From contig NC_073694.1 in assembly GCF_029784165.1 (NCBI RefSeq), positions 30,051,506 to 30,115,505 on the forward strand: 64,000 nt of DNA, given 5' to 3'. A model generated the notes under the pieces. That model ran no database searches. It was not told where the DNA came from and saw nothing but the letters and a program-made list of their open reading frames with translations. This DNA is from Wyeomyia smithii. Lineage: Eukaryota > Arthropoda > Insecta > Diptera > Culicidae. A program made the position numbers and the translations under genes. Of this stretch, positions 54,551-64,000 are shown in pieces (the stretch's first letter is position 1; each line of letters begins with the position of its first letter).

Positions 54551-57500
54551 GCTCCTAATCATCATTCTCAATTTTGATTTTTTTTTCCGGTTTTAGTTTT
54601 TTTGTAACTATTGCATTAAATTGTTTCCTATTATTTATTATAATTCCTGTTATTTGTTTTCCCATTTTCCATACTTCTTCAAATTGTGCAAGCAGATCGT
54701 TCTCATAGAATTTTGTTTATTAATTACTTTGCATTCTCGATTTTCTGTTAAGGTTGGATTTGGTGCTAAAAAATTAATTGACGTATGGAATACCTGCTAC
54801 TTTTTTGTCAGTATTAACCTTTCCGGAGCCTTTACTTAAACTACAGTTCCTACCTCCCTCAACCATGCATTTGTAAGTTTTACTGGGCTTCATTAAAGTT
54901 CATGGCTGCAACTTCGGCCACTTTAGCGATCCAGTCCAGAAACTACTTGCCCTTGGCCCCGTTGTTAGTTTGATTTTAATTTTTCTCCTTATGATTGTAT
55001 TTTTCATTTCCGTTTTCCATAACTTTATTATTTTCTTTATTATTATTTTTTATCATTCGACTTGTTTTAAATATAAAACCGATGTAGAATTTACTCATTT
55101 TCCTACATTCTATCGTTTCTATAAGAATCCGGTTTACCGGTTTTATGTTATTATTTTTTATTTATTTTTCGCTTGTCGAGCTCTTCTGATATTATTTCAA
55201 ACCAGTTTTTACTACTGTTTGGACTATGTTTTCTGTATTATTGTCATCAACAACAAAAAAAAACGAGATACGAAACCAAGTCTACATACACAACCACTCT
55301 TTATCTCTTTTTATTTTAAAATTCTTTCATTTCGTTTGATTTATTGCACTTTTTCCCAATTTTTTTGTTTTTTTGGTTGTACGTTCTACTTTCTTGTACA
55401 ATTTTGACACTTTTATTCTGTGGTATACGCTGCGGTGGTACAAATTACTCTATTTACGTGTTTTAGTGTAGTACGATGTACCTTTTTTGTGTTCGACTTA
55501 ATGTTTTTTTCGCATATTTTCCGTTTGATTTCCCATTTTCCGTTTCTAACATTTGATTGTGTTTGAAGTCGGCTTTTCAGAAATGTTGTTAGATTTTTTT
55601 GGTATTCTATGGTTTCCTTGTTAAATTTTTCACATTCAGATATGCTTAGTGATTTTAACTTTTGTTTTCTTTGTATTCGTTTTCATACCCGCATTTACTT
55701 TGCAAATAAAAAATCCATTCTTATTTTTCCCACATCTTTGTTTTTTGTTCCTTATTTGATTTGTTTTAAATTGCAAACCTAAATCTGTTTTACCTATTTC
55801 TTCATTTCGCGTTTCTCAGTATTTCTTCAAAAGCTTTTTTAAATTATCCTCTTCGGTTTGTTGTACAGTAGAAAAAAGTTTAATATGTTTAACCTCCGCT
55901 CTTTCAAAATTTAAAGTAAATTCAACAGTTCTTACAGAAAAAAAAATGTTTTTTACATTTTGTATTAATTTTTTTAGGGTTATATTCCACTTTTCTGTAC
56001 GAATTTCTTGTTCTGTTCCAACTCTATTGACTCATTTGTATTCGATTTTATTTTTTAATCCGTCATGGTTTTTTAGATTCTTCTTTTTTATCTAAAAATT
56101 TTCTTTTATTTATTTTAATAACATTTCTTGTTTTTCTCTGTTTTCTTTGTTACTCCAATTTACTTTTTTACTTCTCTTTCTGTTGTTGATTAATTCTTTT
56201 CTTCTTCCCATGTATTTTCCTTGCTCTTTTTCTTTTTCTACTATTTTTCTTCCACTTCTTTTTCTACTATTTTTCGTTTTTTTGCTTACGATTATGCTTA
56301 CATCATTTCTTTTTCTTTTTCTTGTCTTTTTCACTCCTCTTCTTTCCCTTCTTCTTCTTTTGTCTATTTTTTGCCAACTTTTATTTTCTTCCTTGATATT
56401 TTTTCACTTAGCTTTCTTTTAAAATTCTTTCTCTTTTTTTCTTTACCTTTTATATTTTTATTATTTTGGATCTTTTTTTTTCGGTTCCTTAAAATTTCTC
56501 TTTGCTGCTCTTTATTCCATTTCTTTGTTGACGTCTCTTTTTTTCTTACCATTTTTTTAAATTTTTTGTTTCTCATTCCTTTTCGCTTCTCTTTCTTTTG
56601 TTGATTTTTTTCTTTGTCTTCTTTTCATTTATTTTCTTTGTTCATTTTCTTGTTTTCAAGTTTGTGACTTCTACTCTCTTTTCCTTTTTCTTCTATTTTT
56701 CGTATTTTCTTTTCTCCTCTTCATTTGTTCCTAGTTTGCTTACATCATTTCTTCTTCCTTTTTTACCCTTTGCCTCTGCTCTTCTTTCCCTACTACTTCT
56801 TTTATCTACATTTTGACTACTTACATTTTCCTCCTTGAAGTTATCAACATTTTTCTTTCTTCTAAGTGTCTCTCTTATCTTTTTGTTGTCTTATATTTTT
56901 GTTTTCATTATTTTGGATCTTTGTGTCTTCTTCTTCTCCTTCTTTGTCTCTTATATTAATTTTTTCTTGATATACTTTTTTCGTGTTTTTTTTATTTCTT
57001 TTTTTTTGTTATTTTCCGTTATTTTTGATTACTTCTGTTCTTCTGTCAGTATGCTTCTTATTATTTTTTTCGTTCTCCCATTTTTTCTGCTCCTTTAATT
57101 TCTTTAATTTTCTATTTCTTCTATTTTTTTACTTTTGTTTCTTCACACTTCTTACTTTTTCCTTTTACCTTTTTTCCACTGTTCGTCTTCTGATTCCTAT
57201 TCTTGCCTACTTTTATTTTTCTTCCTCATATTGTCATTATAATTATTCATTTCAATGATTTCTCTACATTCTCTTTTCTTGTCTCTCGTTTATTTCACTC
57301 TACTTTTACTGCTCTTATTTTTTGCCAACTCCTATTTTTCTTCGCGATGTTTCCTCCACTCTTCTTTCCATTTACTTTTTTCTTGTTCTTTTTTGTCTTT
57401 CATATGTTATATTTCATCATTTTGTTACTTTTTTCTTTCTAGTGTTGTACTGTTTAACTTGTGTTGTTTTTTTGTGCCCCTCATTTATTGTTTTTTCTTT

Positions 57501-59285
57501 GCTTGCTTTGTTTTCTTTTTCAACCCATTTCTCCTCTTTGTTTTCCTTTCTTTTTTTTTCGTTGTGTTTTCTACTCCTTTTTTTCTCTTGCTCCTATTTT
57601 CCGCTTTTTTTTTCATTCTATTTTAGATTTTTGTCTGCATTTGTTCTTTTTGCCTCCGCCTATTTCGCTGTTTTTTTTCTTTTATCTCATTTTCGCCACT
57701 ACTATTTTCCTTCCTAGAGTTTCTTCTACTCTTCTTTCTCCTTACTCTATTCTTCTTTAAATTTGAAATTTTTTTTTTCATTTTATTCTGGTTTTTCCTT
57801 TGTTCATTTTATATTCTTTATTTTGCATGAAATTCCTCTTTTTTGTGTACCTTCTTAGTTTTTTTCCTCGTTTTATTTTTTTGGTTTTTCACTGATCCTG
57901 TTTCTTCTATTTCTTTTTCTTTTTTTGTATTTACCTACTTCTTTTCCTCCTCCTTCTACAATTATTTTCGTTTTCTTTCATCTCCTTACTGCCTATGTTT
58001 TTCACTCTTCATGATGTTTTCATGATCACTCTTTTTTCACTGAATATAATATTTGATATTTTCTTTATTATCATTTTGGCTGATATTCTTTTCTTACTTC
58101 TTGTTATTTCATCTATTTATGGTTTTCGCTCCCCTCTCTTTTTTTCGTTGTTATTTTTTTTTCTTCTCAATTTTCCTCTTTGTTTTTGTCTTCTTATTTT
58201 TTTATCTTACTCATCATTGTGTTTTCTGCATTTCTTCTTCTTTTCTTCCACTTATTTCACTATTCGTCTTCTTCTTTTAATTCTCTTCAGCTCACTACTG
58301 TTGGTCTGTTTGAAGTGTTCTCCAATATTTTTTTTCTTTACTCTCTTCTTTTTCCACTTTGTCATTTATATTCTCTGTTTATCATTTTGGCTTTTTCTTT
58401 TTAAGCTTTTTTGTTTTCTATTTTCACTGTTTCCTTGTTTCCTTTTTTTGTTTTTCTTCTTTATACTTCTTCTTACAATTTTTTCCTCTGTTTTTTCTAA
58501 TCTTCTTTTCTTCTCTACTCCTTGTTTGTACCTTTTTTCAATTTTACTTTTCATTTTCTCTCTTCTACATTTATTCTAATTGTATCTTATATATTCTTCC
58601 TCTTTTGTGTTTCTGTTTATCTTAAATTAATCTACTTTTCCTTCTCTTTTTTATTTGTTCCTCTTCTTCGTTTGTCCCTTTCTTTTGCCTACTTCTGTTT
58701 TACTTTTTGATATTTCTTTCACTCTACTTTCTGTATTCAATTTTATTCTTCTTTTTCGTCGTTAATATTTTTTCCATTGTTTCGTTTTTTTTCTTATAAT
58801 TTTATTTTATTTAATTGCTTTTCCTTTTTTTACTTCTTTCGCTTTGTTTTCTTCTGTTTTTTTCTATTCATCTATTCTTATTCTCTTTGCTTTTCTTTTT
58901 CCGTTTGACTATTGTTTTTATTTTATTTCTTAGCATCATTTTTTGTTGTGTTTTTATTCTTTGTCTTCCCTTACTTTTTTACTTGTTTTTTTTTTGTTTT
59001 TTCTTTTTCTTTCCTCTACCTTTATTTTTTCCCATGTATTCTTCAGCCTCTTTATTCACTGATTTTCTCCTCTTTTATCACAATTCTTCTTTTTCTGCTT
59101 CTTCTTCTTTTCCTTCTTATTCTTCTATCACCTATGTTTTGCCCACTTTTATTTTCCTTCTTGATGTTTTTTCCCGCTTTTTCCTCTCTAGTTACTTTGT
59201 TTTGCTTTCTTTATTAATTTTGATTCTCTTTCCTTCTCTTCTTCCGTTTTTATTTTTCATCTCCTTTTTCGCATTATTTCTGTAG
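54550..59285 (+). repeat. 4.7-kb T/C-rich (polypyrimidine-biased) domain
   Basis: From about 54550 to 59285 the plus strand is overwhelmingly T and C (TTTTCTTC, CTTCTTTT, TTTATTTTC words) with few A and very few G. It produces dozens of Phe/Leu/Ser-rich frames, which are compositional artefacts. The right edge is abrupt: ordinary sequence resumes near 59286. It is the strand complement in character of the A-rich block at 46.9-50.0 kb. No unit of fixed period is obvious. Confidence 0.85.
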
Positions 59286-59771
59286 CGATTTCTTATTCCA
59301 AGATAAAATTTCGTAGTACAATGCAGTTTCTTAATGTTGGAAATCATTTTTCGTCATTTTCTTCTCCAGTGTTTTTTAACAAAATACTGAAAATGGCGCA
59401 CCGTATAAATGGGGACGCAATGTTAGTAATGTATAAAGTCGCAAGAACGAATAATCGAAAATGCAGTTATGCAATTGCACAAGAACGGTAAACAATTTTT
59501 AATGTTCTTGTGAGTTACAGGTGTCATTTGGTGCTATTAGTTTTTTTTTTTATCAGGGCAGAGTTATGAAAGGGTATGTGTTAGTAGTGTATTGATAATT
59601 CCAAATATTTTTAGAGACATAACGATTTGTTTGATCACTGTGACGTCTTCGGCAAAGTTGTAGATAATAATTTTGTCTTTTCGCATGAAATATATACCGT
59701 GAAAAAAAAGTTAAAATAAAAAAATAAAAATAAAATAGAGTAAAAATAATTTCCTTTTCAAATTTATTTTA
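59286..59771. other. Gene-free spacer
   Basis: Contains a fragment resembling the 4317 family (GTGACGTCTTCGGCAAAGTTGTAG near 59640). No gene. Confidence 0.45.
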
Positions 59772-60010
59772 TTGTGCGCTCCTATATTCATCTCAGTACC
59801 TATATTCATCTCGTCATGCCGTTTTGATCGATTTATCGTCAAGTTTTACCATATTTTCAACGAAAAACTTTCAACCACTTGACAAAATCGAGAAGCAAAT
59901 AGATTTACCTTCAAAAATTTGTAGAAATTTGACGGTAAATTGAACAAATGAGAGAAATAAGATGAATATAGGAACCTAGCCGTTGAGATGCGTAATGGAG
60001 CGATTACCCT
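59772..60010. mobile_element. Small inverted-repeat element (MITE-like), copy 2
   Basis: Reverse orientation to 3834-4061. It ends AGCGATTACCC (to 60010), with internal AGATGAATATAGGAACC, GTAGAAATTTGACGGTAAAT and AAGCAAATAGATT matching the first copy. Its left terminus is degraded (TTGTGCGCTC). Confidence 0.65.
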
Positions 60011-62772
60011 TTTCGTTTTCGCCAGGCCAACAGCTTTGCCAAAGACACTATATCGATCAAACAAACCTTTTCGGCTCTAAAAACATTTTAATCATTAATA
60101 AGCACATCAATAACACTAATCAACACGGATTTTGCCATAAAGCTTAAACTGGAAAACTATGAATTTTGGTGCCCCTTACGAGATGGGAGTGCATCAAAAG
60201 ACCGCAGAGTAATTGCTACCCGGATTCGTCGCTCCTATGTTTGCTCAAGGAAAGTTTCAAAGGAGGCGCGAGGTTAGTAGTGAATAAAATCGCGAATACA
60301 CATATTCGGTAATGGAGTTGCATAGTATTTTACTTTTCCATAAATTGTTTATTGGTAAAGTATCTGTTTTTTAGTACCACCATATAAACTAAAGTGAGTT
60401 AATCAATACAAGATCGAAAAATAGTTCACTGCCTTTTTCGACCTCTCCTGTCTGCTCTGGTAATCATCGTGTTGCTCGTAAACATGTACTTAGTATCTAA
60501 AAGTTCTGTATGACCACAAAATCCACATTCTGGGGAGAGGGAGGACGTTGCAAAAATGAAGCATGACGCTGTGCAACCGGTACTTAGGCAAACCTCACCC
60601 ACAAAACGATAAAAATCCACTTTTCCTTTTACACACCGGTGAATAATGAATAACCCGAAAAGCGGCGGCAGCATTTTGCCTCGTTCCACCGTCAGGCACA
60701 TTAAGAGACGGCTACCCGAAGAGGAGCCGTATGCAATGGAGAATGCATGAAAATTACCATCCTCCTCACCGGCCCCGGAGTTATGATGATACATTTATGC
60801 GATTGCTGAAATGTGCTTAGCCACACGCCATCCACAACAACACCGATGCCAGCAGAGACGCCATAACTTTGCGTGCGCAGTCACATTCGTCTCGAAACAA
60901 TAATAAAAGGATAACGATGTGCAATCCCTTCTTAGTAGGAGCTGAGTTGCGTTCGGTTAAACAAGCCACTTTCGAGTCCTATTGGACGTGGTCGTACGCA
61001 CGGGAGAGATTTGTTTGGGTTTGAACTCAAAACCCCTCCCTATCCAAAATCCTGCGTGAGGTCCATGTGGACGGGTTCATGGTTTCCGAAGAAAGGGATG
61101 AACAGTTTCAACACAAAATTGAAGACATGTACGACGATGTGGTTTGTGTACGCCCGAGAGCAAATCAGAGTTCAACAGTCTGGGAAACCGATATAAATAC
61201 TGTGAAAGGTTCGAGGCTTGTTATCATTTCTATTTTTTACCTACCTGGAATTTGCAACCAAGTCAGCAATGTCACAGCTGCCACGTAACTTATCAGTTCC
61301 ATTTTGGCTTGCAGCCTTATTTACTTTAAACTACTATGTAAAGCACTAGTTTTGTTTCGGGTTTCGCCACTTTCACAATTCTCAACACTCGTTAATTAGA
61401 TTCCACATTCAGTTTCACAAAAACGGGTTCGGGTCCCAAGACGAGATCAACCTTCATAAACCACGTATCACCGGGGTCAACCGAGTTAACTTGATTAAAT
61501 TGACCACCGCCGTTGTTGTTGTTGTTGCCCGAATCGTCGCACTTCCGTTCTGCTGGAGTGACGGACGCGATGCCACCTGCTGCTGCCTACTTGTACCACT
61601 GCTGCCGGACGGTAACATAATGACTCGCTGGAACATACCGCGCGCCGGTCAGCATCGGCAGCAACCGCTGGTAGTTCTGGCCGTATTCGTCCTACCACCG
61701 ATGGCCGCCATTCAACCGTCGTCCGACCGTTCCGGGTTCCGCCGCCGCCACTAATTCAGATACTAATACCGGCTGACCGAGTTGCTGCTGGTTGGTGGAG
61801 CTGAGAGAAACAAAAACAGAGAGAAAAACAGACAGAACGGTAAATGGAAAAGCATTCCACAAAAATAGCAGTCGCTACTGCAGCAGATAATTCAGTTTTG
61901 CCCATCGTACAATTTACGATTCTATTTTCCCGCTGCTTTTTTATGATGATGTCGACGTAGTTTTTTTGGTACGGAATAAAACGATTCGAAAATTCACGAG
62001 GCATGCACCGATGCGATGTGACGATACTACTACCAGCGGACAATTTGTAAAATTATAAAGTGAACTTGTCTTTTTTAAAGAATGATTCATCCAACTGAAC
62101 CGATCGAGTGCAAGCATCAGCTTCCTTCCGTCGGGAACCGGCTTTCCGGAGAACAAAACCACTAATTCAGGCCATCCAGGACAGGAGCTTTTGTTATTAA
62201 TGTTTTATGATGTGTTCATGCGCAGCCAAACACTCGTCCGTTGTTCAGTTTCGGAGATCAGCTCCGAGCTGATAGGGAAGGCGAAAACAAAGGCGAGAAC
62301 AACGGTCGGTTTGGACGAGACAAAAAAAGCTAACATGTGACTCTTGAGCGATAAATTTTTCGATTCTGATACGAGCAAACAGAGCGTCAACCGAATCTTG
62401 TTTGGCCTGGTTTGCAAACACAGGCGAAATTCCTAACAATTGCTGTCAGCTGTTGAACATTTTAATCGGGTCAGGGAAGGTTTCTGACAAAAATTCCTGC
62501 TGTCTTTAGCATGTTGGCCACGCTGGAATTGAATGGCATGGAAATCTTATGAATTGTCAAGAAAGAGAAGTCTAAGTGCACAAACGCAGGTCGTACCGTG
62601 AAGACATAGCAAATCAACTCTGCAGTACACATCCATCTTGGGTCGGCGGCCGGTAAATTTTGCTCAACAAGAGTGCACACCACTTGCCTGTTGTAACTGA
62701 AACAGTTCATAAAAAATAATTTGTGTTCAAATCCAATGAAAATAACAGAAACTGAAAAAAAAATGTAGAAAG
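60011..62772. other. Gene-free region with GC-richer patches
   Basis: No gene supported. A 122-codon minus-strand frame (60426-60794) and an 87-codon plus-strand frame through GTTGTTGTT-type repeats (61491-61754) are unrecognised. The frame around 61034-61288 has an ordinary, acidic composition and is discussed as a weak exon candidate. Confidence 0.45.
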
Positions 62773-62800
62773 GTGATGTCCAAGACACGACCGTACAACA
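62773..62800 (+). repeat. Boundary box shared with 50021
   Basis: GGTGATGTCCAAGACACGAC, preceded by an A-rich run, as at 50021. Confidence 0.5.
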
Positions 62801-62848
62801 AACGTAGTACTACACAAATTTCATCACTATCAGTAACCAGTGTGCAAC

Positions 62849-63553
62849 ACCTCAAGTGAGGTTCCCCGTAGCTGCCGATATCACACACTGGAGAATTCTC
62901 CATTCAAGCTATTTCGCGTTCTTTCACGCTGTGTTCCTTGCTCGCATTCGCTCCCGAGATCACACACGCGTGCCTACTCTTTTACTCGCGTGTAGTCCCC
63001 TCCTCGCAACCAGCACAACCAGCAGAGTGCGATTGTTTCAAGATGCATTACGATAGTTTCTGAGGGACCAAAAACATTATTTCAAATAGGGTAAAGAACT
63101 TCTTCGGTAGCGGTTTGCTTCGGCTGGTTTTGCGTTAGACTGCTATAAAAAAACTTACCAAAGCAGTCCGATACCCTACACGTTCCAGTATGCGATACTT
63201 TACAGATTCTTCCCCTACGTTCGGCTGTCGGTGCACGTAGCAAAACCGGGTTGATGAAGAAAGCATTTTTGTTTTCGAGCACAGTTTTTCAAGCACTTTT
63301 CCTAGTCGAGAAATTTTATGCGAGTACTCCTACTCGCTAGCAGGAACTCGCGTACTCTTTTGCAGTCGCTGATTTGCAATACAAGAGAGATTTTGCATGT
63401 CGGTGCGTGCTTGCAGCTACTCAAGGGAATGCATGAAGAAGAAAGAGTATCTTGAAAGCGCGTGTGCAGAAGACTTGAAAAGCATAGCATATGTCTTGTT
63501 CTCAAGCAGAAAGGAGGGTAAAGATTATGCTTCTCGCTCGCTTTGCAACGCTG
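62849..63553 (+). repeat. Dispersed ~0.7-kb repeat, copy B
   Basis: Colinear with 122-777 from ACCTCAAGTGAGGT to TTTGCAACGCTG, with an extra ~40-base segment near 63165-63210. Same orientation, 62.7 kb apart. Confidence 0.8.
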
Positions 63554-63779
63554 TCAGTAACATTTTAACGAGAAATTTTAACTTCAATAATATGATTTCG
63601 AGGCGCTAAAAAGTTCCATTGGTGTTTCACAATGGTGACACTGGCAAGTTTATTTAATTGAACTGCAGTTAACGAATAGACTATAAAGACTAAATTTCTG
63701 CATGCTAGCATTTATACGTTACTACTGAAAGTTATATTACCGATTGGCGTGTCGTTATGCATCGAAATAACAACAACAA

Positions 63780-63945
63780 CAAATAGTTTACAAAGTCAAG
63801 TCGTCGTTTGTCGTTTGTAATGTCGGCTGTGCTGGCAAAGAAATGTTTGATTTTAGACAACCCATGTTAGTTACCAATTTTTGAATCGATTGTTGTTGTT
63901 ACAAGAACTCAACCGTAAAAGAATTTCTGATCGATTGAGCTTGAG
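63780..63945 (+). repeat. Copy of the 51.9-52.06-kb repeat segment
   Basis: TTACAAAGTCAAGTCG, ATGTCGGCTGTGCTGGCAAAG and CTCAACCGTAAAAGAATTTC match 51858-52050. The promoter-like left part of the 51.3-kb copy is absent. The rest to 64000 is featureless. Confidence 0.55.
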
Positions 63946-64000
63946 CTTTAATAACCACACTCTCGAAAAGCAACAAAGACGATTTTTGTCGGGAAGACCC

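Noticed and set aside
56110..59285. Many overlapping frames of 70-190 codons
   Set aside because: They are Phe/Leu/Ser-rich products of the T/C-rich DNA, open in several frames at once, with no domain.
122..63553. The direct repeats as LTRs of one giant element
   Set aside because: 62.7 kb apart, different insertions between them, no TG...CA ends and no gag-pol between them in that orientation.
1..64000. Endogenous virus-derived genes, which are common in Aedes genomes
   Set aside because: No frame resembling viral replicase, nucleoprotein or glycoprotein was seen; all RT frames belong to non-LTR elements.
1..64000. CRISPR array or bacterial operon
   Set aside because: No regularly spaced identical repeats with unique spacers. 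Structure, composition and elements are those of an insect genome.

Overview
This window looks like a transposon-dense stretch of a large insect genome, most probably a culicine mosquito (Aedes-like). That inference rests on the mix of families: an I-clade non-LTR element with RNase H, a LOA-clade (Lian-like) element, a jockey-clade (Juan-like) element and a DD37E (ITmD37E-type) Tc1/mariner relative, together with AT-rich DNA, many short TA-flanked inverted-repeat elements and no compact gene structure. No host protein-coding gene could be supported. Every convincing reading frame belongs to a mobile element, and most other long frames are antisense shadows or frames through low-complexity DNA.

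Layout. 0-4.3 kb: a 0.66-kb repeat whose second copy lies at 62.85 kb, gene-free DNA, and a small palindromic element with a 152-bp tandem duplication. 4.3-11.4 kb: a complete I-clade retrotransposon (minus strand, both ORFs open, 13-bp target-site duplication) inserted between two oppositely oriented arms of an older repeat. 11.98-13.11 kb: a decayed DD37E transposon with TA flanks. 13.4-19.2 kb: a tRNA-related SINE-like head, then an old plus-strand reverse-transcriptase relic split by a LOA-clade element (minus strand, 10-bp duplication). 19.2-23.8 kb: no gene. 23.85-28.87 kb: a second old RT relic (minus strand) split by a jockey-clade element (plus strand). 29.2-29.7 kb: a CpG-rich foldback element. 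31.93-37.56 kb: a second I-clade copy (plus strand), 5'- and 3'-complete but with a broken ORF2. 38.2-39.4 kb: short TA-flanked elements carrying TGGACCAC. 40.7-43.5 kb: a 370-bp inverted repeat enclosing tandem modules. 43.5-64 kb: gene-free DNA with A-rich blocks, a (GTCT)n microsatellite, a 26-30-bp minisatellite, a repeat containing a promoter-like cluster, a 4.7-kb T/C-rich domain, and repeat copies near the right edge.

How the parts work together. The intact I element carries an RNA-binding Gag-like ORF1 and an endonuclease-RT-RNase H ORF2 whose AUG overlaps the ORF1 stop codon. Together these would form the particle for target-primed reverse transcription. Both I copies and the jockey copy carry a downstream promoter element at exactly +28 from an initiator-like CA, so each would carry its own TATA-less promoter. 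The other elements are dead and document rounds of nested insertion. Clade and species assignments come from recognised motifs without database searches.
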